Shown here: piece by piece, positions 1 to 5,509 of the stretch
How the letters are laid out: each line of letters begins with the position of its first letter
How positions within the stretch are numbered: the first letter of the stretch is position 1
DNA from: Chitinophagaceae bacterium
GTDB lineage: Bacteria; Bacteroidota; Bacteroidia; Chitinophagales; Chitinophagaceae
Assembly (NCBI GenBank): GCA_025963615.1
Contig: JAOQAL010000038.1
Location: 1 to 5,933 of the forward strand
DNA: 5,933 nucleotides
Direction of reading: 5' to 3'
Notes under the pieces: model-generated
Database searches by the model: none
Told to the model about the DNA's origin: nothing
The model's input: the letters and a program-made list of their open reading frames with translations, nothing else
Made by a program: the position numbers and the translations under genes

Positions 1-1240
1 CGTCTTTATAATTCTTTACATAACGGTTACTGAACTCACCCAACCCATCAACAAATTTTCCTGCCCGGTCAACCATTACCAAAATGCCGATATCATATTT
101 TTTACCAATGCGGTAATCATCTGCACCAAATGCCGGCGCCGTATGTACAATGCCGGTACCATCTTCGGTTGTTACAAAATCGCCAAGCAGAACTTTAAAA
201 GAATTTGGGTTATTTATTTTATTGGCTTCGTAAGGAAGTAATTGTTCATAGCTTATTCCTTCCAGGTCTTTTCCTTTGAATCCGGCCAAAATTTTCCATT
301 CCGAAGATATTTTTTTCCCAGTCCATTCATCTGTATAATGGAAACTTGAACCCACGGTATCTCCATCTGAAACTCCATCAAAATACCGGATCATTAAGGC
401 TCTTGCAAGTATTACATTTACCGGTAAATGAGTATATGGATTCAATGTTTCTACCAGAACATAGTCAATATTTGGCCCAACAGTTAGTCCAAGATTGGAA
501 GGTAATGTCCATGGTGTGGTGGTCCAAGCCATGAAAAAAACTTCGTCGGAAGCTGATTTATTAAATAATATTTTTGACTTTGCATTCTTAACCGCCTTAA
601 ACATGGCCACCGCAGATGTATCCTTCACATCCTTATACGTTCCGGGTTGATTCAGTTCATGTGAACTCAATCCAGTGCCTGCAGCCGGCGAATAAGGCTG
701 TATGCTTACACTTTTGTAAAGAAGTCCTTTATTATAAAGCTGCTTTAATAAATACCAAAGAGTTTCAACATACTCATTCTTAAAAGTGATGTATGGATCA
801 TCCAGGTCCACCCAGTAACCCATCTTCCGGGTGATGTCATCCCATTTGTCTTTATATCTCAACACCGCTTCCCGGCATTTCTGGTTATATTCCGCTACCG
901 ATATTTTCTTCCCGATATCCTCCTTGGTTATGCCCAATTCCTTTTCAACACCCAACTCAATCGGCAGTCCATGAGTGTCCCAGCCGCCTTTGCGTTTTAC
1001 CTGGTAGCCCTTCATGGTTTTGTAACGGCAAATAAGGTCTTTCAAGGTCCTTGAAATAACATGGTGGATACCCGGCATGCCATTGGCGCTGGGCGGGCCT
1101 TCGTAAAATACAAACGGCGTTGCTCCTTCCCGCAAGGAAATACTTTTCTCAAATGCCTGCTGTTCAGACCATTTGGCGAGTATTTCCTGTTCAATAGAAG
1201 GAAGGTTTAAACCTGTAAATTCTTTGTACCGGGCATTCAT
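1..1240 (-). CDS. ileS: Isoleucyl-tRNA synthetase, N-terminal 413 residues (cut by window edge)
   Basis: Cytoplasmic class I synthetase that charges tRNA-Ile with isoleucine. The frame is open from ATG at 1240 to the window edge, so the anticodon-binding half and the KMSKS loop are missing. Visible in order: the nucleotide-binding signature as PSANGMPGIHH (residues 50-60), WDTHGLPIE (87-95), the start of the CP1 editing domain, its Thr-rich motif AWTTTPWTLPSN (238-249), and GTGIVHTAPAFGADD (361-375), which matches the editing site of IleRS/ValRS-type enzymes. The choice of IleRS over ValRS rests on overall similarity to remembered Bacteroidota IleRS, including the GMPGIHHV stretch. The signature reads G-I-H-H rather than H-x-G-H, as in the altered class of IleRS2 enzymes. 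The start is supported by a promoter-like box 19 nt upstream and by the typical N-terminal context. The gene lies 226 nt downstream of hemJ on the same strand, behind hairpin repeats, so it is probably transcribed separately. Confidence 0.96.
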   Translation of the reverse strand, partial: MNARYKEFTGLNLPSIEQEILAKWSEQQAFEKSISLREGATPFVFYEGPPSANGMPGIHHVISRTLKDLICRYKTMKGYQVKRKGGWDTHGLPIELGVEKELGITKEDIGKKISVAEYNQKCREAVLRYKDKWDDITRKMGYWVDLDDPYITFKNEYVETLWYLLKQLYNKGLLYKSVSIQPYSPAAGTGLSSHELNQPGTYKDVKDTSAVAMFKAVKNAKSKILFNKSASDEVFFMAWTTTPWTLPSNLGLTVGPNIDYVLVETLNPYTHLPVNVILARALMIRYFDGVSDGDTVGSSFHYTDEWTGKKISSEWKILAGFKGKDLEGISYEQLLPYEANKINNPNSFKVLLGDFVTTEDGTGIVHTAPAFGADDYRIGKKYDIGILVMVDRAGKFVDGLGEFSNRYVKNYKD

Positions 1241-1259
1241 ATTCTTGCTGAAAAGTCGG

Positions 1260-1289
1260 CAAAGTTAAGGAGAAAGAGGGAAGCGGCAA
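1260..1289 (-). promoter_or_regulatory. Candidate ileS promoter (Bacteroidota type)
   Basis: On the minus strand TAACTTTG (1267 down to 1260) fits the Bacteroidota -7 consensus TAnnTTTG. A TTG (1289 down to 1287) lies 19 nt upstream, within the usual spacing for the -33 element. The start codon is 19 nt further on, which implies a very short leader. The -33 TTG belongs to the outermost units of the heptad repeat, so the repeat contributes part of the promoter. This is a consensus match only; no transcription data support it. Confidence 0.5.
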
Positions 1290-1316
1290 GCTACAAGCGG
1301 CGAGCCGCAAGCCGCA

Positions 1317-1388
1317 AGCTGCGAGACTGAAGAAAGTTGCAAAACCAAAGGTCTCGAAGCTCGAAGCTTGTAGCTCGTAGCTGTTCTA
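1317..1388. repeat. Hairpin repeat, copy A
   Basis: The inner stem is 1317-1327 with 1351-1361 (10 of 11 pairs), enclosing a 23-nt loop at 1328-1350. From 1321 this copy matches copy B at an offset of 82 nt: 1321-1360 against 1403-1442 has one mismatch. After that copy A carries one extra 7-bp unit (1361-1367), and the remaining 21 nt again differ at one position. The exact one-unit indel indicates slippage of the 7-bp period. Confidence 0.85.
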
Positions 1389-1390
1389 TC

Positions 1391-1463
1391 AAGCTGCAAG
1401 CCGCGAGACTGAAGAAAGTTGCAAAACCATAGGTCTCGAAGCTTGTAGCTCGGAGCTGTTCTA
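1391..1463. repeat. Hairpin repeat, copy B
   Basis: The stem is 1391-1409 with 1433-1451: 15 of 19 Watson-Crick pairs, with one further position that can form a G-U wobble in the plus-strand RNA. It encloses a 23-nt loop (1410-1432) that is 22/23 identical to the loop of copy A. It has fewer heptads per arm than copy A. It lies immediately downstream of the hemJ stop, so it would sit in the 3' end of the hemH-hemJ transcript. There it could act as an RNA-stabilising or weak termination structure, but it lacks the U-run of an intrinsic terminator. Confidence 0.8.
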
Positions 1464-1466
1464 ACT

Positions 1467-2015
1467 CTATCTGCTCCGCATCGCCTTATAGATTTTAATC
1501 GCGCTCATTAATAAAATGACAAATAATGCCAGGCCGGTGAGTCCCCAAGCCCAACTCATATTTTGTTTTACGACCACGAGCATAACAATGGCTACGAGGA
1601 AAATAGTAGCCACTTCATTCCATACCCGGAGTTGTTGCGAAGAAAAATTGAATATTCCTTTTGATTGCTGTTTAAAAAGAATATGCAGTGAAAAATGATA
1701 TAGATACAAAAAGATGACGAATAGCAATTTTATGTGCAGCCAGGTTTGAACCCGGAAACTATCCAGCCAGCCACCTTTCCACATGACCAGCAAACCAAGA
1801 ATAAGGGTTAATACAGCTGAAGGCCAGGTAATGCCAAACCATAATGGTTTCATCATTTTGCCAAACTGTTCCTGCAAGATTTTTTTTGTTTCTTCCGGTT
1901 TATCGCCGGCTTCCGTATTATAAATTAAAAGCCGGGGCATATAAAATAAACCCGCAAACCAGGTGACGATGAAAATGATATGGAGCGCTTTTAAATAGAG
2001 ATACATAATAAACAT
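1467..2015 (-). CDS. hemJ: Protoporphyrinogen IX oxidase HemJ (CopD/UPF0093 family membrane protein)
   Basis: Inner-membrane enzyme that oxidises protoporphyrinogen IX to protoporphyrin IX, the substrate of the neighbouring ferrochelatase. The 182 residues show about four hydrophobic segments (near 6-30, 60-80, 93-113 and 133-170). Family features are KALHIIFIVTWFAGLFYMPRL at the N-terminus with His12, WLHIK (92-96, Lys96), YHFSLHILF with further His residues, and RVWNEVATIFLVAIVMLVVVK (130-150). The conserved N-terminal His and the Lys in the third segment are the residues expected of this family. An alternative start at Met4 (2006) would give MYLYLKALH, closer to many homologues, and I cannot decide between them. 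The gene follows hemH by 36 nt, so the two are probably cotranscribed. That pairing supports HemJ function over the older 'copper resistance D' or UPF0093 labels. Confidence 0.9.
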   Translation of the reverse strand: MFIMYLYLKALHIIFIVTWFAGLFYMPRLLIYNTEAGDKPEETKKILQEQFGKMMKPLWFGITWPSAVLTLILGLLVMWKGGWLDSFRVQTWLHIKLLFVIFLYLYHFSLHILFKQQSKGIFNFSSQQLRVWNEVATIFLVAIVMLVVVKQNMSWAWGLTGLALFVILLMSAIKIYKAMRSR

Positions 2016-2030
2016 TTAACGTCTACCCTT

Positions 2031-2087
2031 TCACGTTTCACCATTGACCATTCACCATCCGATAGCTATCGGGTCACCATTCACCAT
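2031..2087. repeat. TCACCAT heptamer array interrupted by a palindrome
   Basis: Plus-strand units in order are TCACGTT (2031-2037), TCACCAT, TGACCAT, TCACCAT (ending 2058), a 15-bp insert (2059-2073), then TCACCAT and TCACCAT (2074-2087). The array fills the gap between hemH and hemJ and extends into the 3' end of hemH, whose stop is at 2052-2054. Read on the minus strand as repeated ATGGTGA, it has a TGA in every frame within 21 nt, so it acts as an all-frame stop for leftward genes. Confidence 0.88.
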
Positions 2088-3095
2088 CCCCGCCACCACA
2101 TCCACCCACAACGGATGCACGTTCATACAGGGTATCATCTGATAACTTTCACCCCCGGCATTCATAAAAATTTCTTTTCCCCTTATCGCCAGTTCTTCCA
2201 GTGTTTCCAAACAGTCGCTTACGAAGGCAGGGCTTACGATCAGCAATTTTTTTATCCCTTCCGTTGGCATTTGCGCCAAACGTATATCAGTGAAAGGTTC
2301 CAGCCAGCCTTTACCCAGTCTTGATTGAAAAGAAAGACTAAATTTTTCCTTTGGAATTTGCAAAGCTTGTGTTACAAGTTTCGTTGTTTCAAATACTTCG
2401 TAACGGTAACAGTTTTTATTTTTTGCTGCTCCCGCTGCGGCACAACCGCCCGCTGCTATACAATCCTGCACCTGCTGTATGTTTTTATTATGCAAATGTC
2501 TTGCAGGAATACCGTGATAACTGAACAGCAAGTGATCAAAATCATTTTGCAGATAAGGCCGTATACTTTCCGATAACGCATTAATATAACCGGGATGATT
2601 AAAATAAGGCGGAACTATGATAAGTTTAAAAGGATATTTGTTCTTTTGATGTATCTCCTTTGCATATTCCACCGCGGTTTCATAACTGGCCATGGCATAA
2701 TGTGGATACAGCGGAAATAGAATAACTTCCTCCAGATCTTTTACCTTGTCCATCAAAGCATCAAAAGCTATGGCCGGTGAGGGATACCCATACCGCATTG
2801 CAATTTCAACTGGTTCAGTTACCTTTTCCTGTACCGCTTTTTGTAATTGTTTTGTCAAAACGATCAGCGGAGAACCTTCTTTTGTCCAGATTGTTTGATA
2901 AGCATGGGCTGATTTAGGCGCCCGGAATGGGGTAATAATTCCTTTTACAAGCAAAGCCCGCCGCAGCCTTGGTATATCAATTACCCTTTCATCCATTAAA
3001 AATTCGTTGAGATACCGGCGCACATCTTTTACAGAGGTGGTATCCGGCGAACCGAGATTCATTAATACGATTCCGCGTTTCTTAATAAGACCCAT
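2052..3095 (-). CDS. hemH: Ferrochelatase
   Basis: Inserts ferrous iron into protoporphyrin IX to give protoheme, the last step of the pathway; soluble or membrane-associated. Starting at ATG 3095 it has 347 residues, normal for the family. Motifs: GIVLMNLGSPD (8-18), LLFSYHGIPARH (189-200) with the catalytic His194, SFQSRLGKGWLEP (255-267), and FVSDCLETLEEL (291-302) with Glu297 of the proton-transfer path. I prefer this start to an upstream ATG at 3128 because homologues begin just before the KRGIVLMNLGSP stretch and a TAnnTTTG box lies between the two ATGs. An internal segment (212-229) has Cys212, Cys218 and Cys229, resembling the segment that holds a [2Fe-2S] cluster in some bacterial ferrochelatases, but with fewer than four cysteines. 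The last residues (about 337-347) are encoded by the heptamer and palindrome repeat. Likely cotranscribed with hemJ. Confidence 0.96.
   Translation of the reverse strand: MGLIKKRGIVLMNLGSPDTTSVKDVRRYLNEFLMDERVIDIPRLRRALLVKGIITPFRAPKSAHAYQTIWTKEGSPLIVLTKQLQKAVQEKVTEPVEIAMRYGYPSPAIAFDALMDKVKDLEEVILFPLYPHYAMASYETAVEYAKEIHQKNKYPFKLIIVPPYFNHPGYINALSESIRPYLQNDFDHLLFSYHGIPARHLHNKNIQQVQDCIAAGGCAAAGAAKNKNCYRYEVFETTKLVTQALQIPKEKFSLSFQSRLGKGWLEPFTDIRLAQMPTEGIKKLLIVSPAFVSDCLETLEELAIRGKEIFMNAGGESYQMIPCMNVHPLWVDVVAGMVNGDPIAIGW
2059..2073. repeat. 15-bp palindromic element inside the heptamer array
   Basis: The first 14 bp, CCGATAGCTATCGG, are a perfect palindrome followed by one G. The element sits exactly between two TCACCAT units. 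At 15 bp it adds five codons in frame to the end of hemH. Similar palindromes are, from memory, common between genes in this phylum, but I could not check this. Confidence 0.8.
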
Positions 3096-3105
3096 AATAA
3101 GTTCA

Positions 3106-3113
3106 CAAATGTA
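3106..3113 (-). promoter_or_regulatory. Possible -7 box for hemH-hemJ
   Basis: On the minus strand TACATTTG fits TAnnTTTG and ends 10 nt before the chosen hemH start. No TTG is found 17-23 nt upstream, so the -33 element is missing and the transcript would be nearly leaderless. A near-match in the same strand further upstream (TATTATTG, around 3216-3223) is an alternative. Weak candidate. Confidence 0.3.
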
Positions 3114-3223
3114 ATTACAGAACTCCATTTACGGCATGGATAACTGAAAAACACTGATTACGTTCACCCTTGCAATTAACCTTCATCAACTCATTCACTT
3201 ATTTTACCAGTTGATCCAATAAT

Positions 3224-3252
3224 ATGACAGTAGAATGACACAATTTTTGTCA
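3224..3252. promoter_or_regulatory. Candidate operator: three TGACA half-sites upstream of hemA
   Basis: ATGACA occurs at 3224-3229 and again at 3235-3240, 11 bp apart, about one helical turn. The inverted form TGTCA follows at 3248-3252, making TGACA-N7-TGTCA with the second copy. The last half-site overlaps the -33 box of the hemA promoter, a position where a bound protein would affect transcription. No specific regulator can be named from the sequence. Confidence 0.35.
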
Positions 3253-3278
3253 ATTTGAGTGGCCGGTGGGTATTTTTG
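3246..3278 (+). promoter_or_regulatory. hemA promoter (Bacteroidota type)
   Basis: TTTG at 3246-3249 and TATTTTTG at 3271-3278 are separated by 21 nt and match the Bacteroidota -33/-7 consensus. Transcription would start near 3284 and leave a leader of roughly 25 nt before the ATG at 3311. The box lies downstream of a GTG at 3266, which argues against that codon as the start of hemA. Confidence 0.65.
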
Positions 3279-3310
3279 TAACGATTCAGAAGAACACCAG
3301 TAAATCACCA

Positions 3311-4549
3311 ATGCACGAAAGAATAACAGATATAGGAAAGTTCTATTTAGCAGGGATAAATTATAAGAAAACGGATGCCTCTGTAAGGGGTCAATTTGCC
3401 ATTAATAATGACCAGTACCAGGTTATCCTGAATAAAGCTCCTTTATACGGCATCAATGAATTATTTATTCTGTCCACCTGTAACCGGACAGAAGTTTATG
3501 GATTAACAGATCATCCTGAAAATCTTATTGATCTGCTTTGCACTGAAACAACGGGGGATGCCGAACAATTCAGCCAACTAGCGTATACTAAAACGGGGAT
3601 AACGGCTGTTCAACATCTTTTCGAAGTAGCAGCTGGACTGGATTCACAGATATTAGGTGATTACGAAATTATAGGGCAAATCAAAGCGGCTGTAAAATTC
3701 GCGAAGGAGCAAGGTTTTATAAAAACTTTCAGCGACCGGTTGATAAATGCCGTTTTACAATCATCCAAACAAATAAAAAATGAAACTGCACTAAGTGGTG
3801 GAACGGTTTCTGTTTCCTTTGCGGCCGTTCAGTACCTCCGGGAAAATGTTCGCCATATCGGTGGAAAAAATATCCTGCTGGTAGGCGCTGGAAAAATCGG
3901 GCGGAATACCTGTAAGAACCTTGCGGATTATGTTGATGCGAAAAGAATCACCCTCATCAACAGAACAGAAGAAAAAGCAGTTGCACTGGCGGATGAGCTG
4001 AATCTTCATTCCGCGCGCCTGGATGAATTGCCGCAAAAAATCGCTGTTTCAGATATCATTTTTATTGCTACCAATTCGGTTGAACCGGTGATCCTGCGTT
4101 CCCATCTTGAAGGACAGGGTGAAAAGCTGATCATTGATCTTTCCGTTCCGTGTAATGTAGAAGCTGCTGCACAGCAACTTCCAGGTATTACATTAATAGA
4201 TGTTGATGAATTGTCCAAATTAAAAGATAAAACACTCACGGCCCGTAAAGCCGAAGTGCCAAAGGCTAAAGCAATAATTGAAAAACATATTGCTGATTTT
4301 ACCGAATGGTATGATATGCGCAAGCATGTGCCGGTATTAAAAGCTGTAAAAACAAAACTGGAACAAATTCATACCTGTTCTTTATATACTCAATCTAACC
4401 CCGCTTCTTATACTTTTGTGCCTGGCAAAACAGACTTTAAAATACAGCAGGTTGTCAGCGGCATGGCTACTAAAATGCGCAAGCAAAATCAAAAAGGCTG
4501 TTATTACATCGAAGCAATTAATGAATTTATTGCCACGGCGACGGATTAA
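3311..4549 (+). CDS. hemA: Glutamyl-tRNA reductase
   Basis: First committed step of the C5 pathway: NADPH-dependent reduction of Glu-tRNA-Glu to glutamate-1-semialdehyde, in the cytoplasm. With the ATG at 3311 the protein has 412 residues, a usual length. Motifs: LSTCNRTEVY (54-63) with the catalytic nucleophile Cys57; HLFEVAAGLDSQILGDYEI (102-120), the family signature with Asp-Tyr where many have Glu-Pro; and the Rossmann loop LLVGAGKIGR (189-198) for NADPH. The C-terminus forms the helical dimerisation region. The segment IDLSVPCNVE has Cys where many homologues have Arg (VPRD); I cannot tell whether this is lineage-typical. A frame-compatible GTG at 3266 is rejected because it precedes the promoter box. 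The gene opens a rightward hemA-hemC-hemD unit, is divergent from hemH, and is followed by hemC after 9 nt. Confidence 0.97.
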   Translation: MHERITDIGKFYLAGINYKKTDASVRGQFAINNDQYQVILNKAPLYGINELFILSTCNRTEVYGLTDHPENLIDLLCTETTGDAEQFSQLAYTKTGITAVQHLFEVAAGLDSQILGDYEIIGQIKAAVKFAKEQGFIKTFSDRLINAVLQSSKQIKNETALSGGTVSVSFAAVQYLRENVRHIGGKNILLVGAGKIGRNTCKNLADYVDAKRITLINRTEEKAVALADELNLHSARLDELPQKIAVSDIIFIATNSVEPVILRSHLEGQGEKLIIDLSVPCNVEAAAQQLPGITLIDVDELSKLKDKTLTARKAEVPKAKAIIEKHIADFTEWYDMRKHVPVLKAVKTKLEQIHTCSLYTQSNPASYTFVPGKTDFKIQQVVSGMATKMRKQNQKGCYYIEAINEFIATATD

Positions 4550-4558
4550 TTTTGCAAA

Positions 4559-5509
4559 ATGAACAGAGTTGTCAGAATTGGTACTAGAGAAAGCGCACTC
4601 GCTGTCTGGCAGGCTACACAGGTAAAACAGCTACTGCAGGATTCCGGCTATACATCTGAATTGGTTTTTATAAAAAGCGAAGGCGACATTGACCTTAAAA
4701 CACCTTTATATGAAATGGGTGTGCAAGGCATATTTACGAGAAGCCTTGATATCGCATTGCTGAATGACCGGATTGATATTGCCGTTCATTCGTTAAAAGA
4801 TGTCCCTACTCAATTGCCGGAAGGAATTGTTCAATGTGCTGTATTGAAACGTGGTTCATACAAAGACTTACTGGTATATAGAGATAAAGCCGCTGTGGAC
4901 AGTTTACTCCCGGCTACGAGTGGGGTGGCGGCTACCGGGTCGCCATTCACGATAGCTACCAGCAGCATTCGTCGTAAGGCCCAGTGGCTGAATCATTATC
5001 CCGGCCACGCCATTGAAAATCTCCGTGGAAATGTAAATACCAGATTAAAAAAACTGCATGATAGTAATTGGCACGGGGCCATATTTGCAGCAGCGGGTTT
5101 GGAAAGAATTGGCTTGCGTCCCGAAAATGCGATAGAGCTGGACTGGATGCTTCCTGCTCCGGCACAGGGGGCCGTGGGAGTAGTATGCCGTAAAGAAGAT
5201 TCATTCATACTGGAAGCCTGTCATTATTTTAATGATGCAGACACTGAGTTATGTACAAAAATTGAAAGGGATTTTCTCAGGGCGTTGTTAGGCGGCTGCT
5301 CCACACCGATCAGCGCCTTGGCAGAAATAAAAAATGGAATTGTTTTCTTCAAGGGAAATATTTTTTCAACAGATGGCAAAGAAAAAGTGGAAATAGAAAC
5401 AACCGTTGAAGTGGCACATGTTGAAGAGTTTGGTAAAAAAGCCGCGGAAAAATTATTATCGAATGGCGGAAAAAAAATCGCTGACAGTATCCGTAATGCA
5501 GGAAAATAA
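4559..5509 (+). CDS. hemC: Hydroxymethylbilane synthase (porphobilinogen deaminase)
   Basis: Polymerises four porphobilinogen molecules into hydroxymethylbilane in the cytoplasm. The 316 residues are slightly longer than usual. Motifs: GTRESALAVWQ (8-18), HSLKDVP (77-83) with the catalytic Asp81, IATSSIRRKAQW (132-143) with the substrate-binding Arg pair 138/139, NLRGNVNTRLKKL (154-166), PAPAQGAVGV (199-208), and LLGGCSTPISA (243-253), where Cys247 carries the dipyrromethane cofactor. Between DLLVYRD (103-109) and ATSS (133-136) it has about 10 more residues than the E. coli enzyme. That extra stretch is rich in Ala, Thr, Gly and Ser, and its coding DNA resembles the repeat found after hemH. 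Nothing suggests loss of activity. It starts 9 nt after hemA and overlaps hemD by 14 nt, so translation of the three is likely coupled. Confidence 0.97.
   Translation: MNRVVRIGTRESALAVWQATQVKQLLQDSGYTSELVFIKSEGDIDLKTPLYEMGVQGIFTRSLDIALLNDRIDIAVHSLKDVPTQLPEGIVQCAVLKRGSYKDLLVYRDKAAVDSLLPATSGVAATGSPFTIATSSIRRKAQWLNHYPGHAIENLRGNVNTRLKKLHDSNWHGAIFAAAGLERIGLRPENAIELDWMLPAPAQGAVGVVCRKEDSFILEACHYFNDADTELCTKIERDFLRALLGGCSTPISALAEIKNGIVFFKGNIFSTDGKEKVEIETTVEVAHVEEFGKKAAEKLLSNGGKKIADSIRNAGK
4931..4953 (+). repeat. Repeat-like segment inside hemC
   Basis: This stretch matches 2065-2087 (palindrome half plus two TCACCAT units) at 20 of 23 positions, same strand. Directly after it, GATAGCTACC (4951-4960) matches the palindrome core GATAGCTATC (2061-2070) at 9 of 10. 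It encodes Ala125 to Ile132 and runs into the conserved Ala-Thr-Ser-Ser. Likely a domesticated repeat insertion, though a local duplication of the ATGS/ATSS coding motif could also explain part of it. Confidence 0.45.

Larger units (their letters stand above)
1282..1463. repeat. Heptad-based intergenic repeat with two hairpin copies
   Basis: Almost the whole gap between hemJ and ileS is built of 7-bp units. From 1282 to 1323 there are six in a row: AGCGGCA, AGCTACA, AGCGGCG, AGCCGCA, AGCCGCA, AGCTGCG. From 1358 to 1385 the units run as AGCTCGA, AGCTTGT, AGCTCGT, AGCTGTT, which are roughly reverse complements of the first set. The two arms can fold into an imperfect hairpin; for example 1289-1298 and 1366-1375 are perfect 10-bp inverted repeats. 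A second, shorter copy of the same design follows at 1391-1463. The repeat begins 3 nt after the hemJ stop. No open frame or U-tract terminator is visible here. Confidence 0.9.

Noticed and set aside
346..534. Small plus-strand open frame opposite ileS
   Set aside because: It lies fully within the conserved editing-domain region of ileS on the other strand and has no recognisable features or promoter. Other antisense open frames opposite hemJ, hemH, hemA, hemC and hemD are rejected for the same reason.
1391..1451. Hairpin copy B as an intrinsic terminator for hemH-hemJ
   Set aside because: The stem is imperfect, the loop is 23 nt and no T-run follows on the minus strand; kept as a repeat only.
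1282..1463. CRISPR array
   Set aside because: Only two long copies are present, without uniform spacers; the short units are directly adjacent 7-mers.
1241..1466. T-box riboswitch or other leader upstream of ileS
   Set aside because: The gap is explained by heptad repeats, the likely promoter leaves almost no leader, and no T-box sequence is seen.
3096..3128. ATG at 3128 as the start of hemH
   Set aside because: It adds 11 residues not expected in ferrochelatase and overlaps a TAnnTTTG-like box; ATG at 3095 gives the normal N-terminus.
3266..3310. GTG at 3266 as the start of hemA
   Set aside because: It lies upstream of the TATTTTTG box at 3271-3278, so the codon would precede the transcript, and the added residues do not resemble the family N-terminus. 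ATG at 3311 fits.
4547..4554. TAATTTTG just before hemC as a separate promoter
   Set aside because: It overlaps the hemA stop, ends 4 nt before the hemC start and has no TTG at proper distance (the nearest gives a 14-nt spacer). Chance match in AT-rich sequence.
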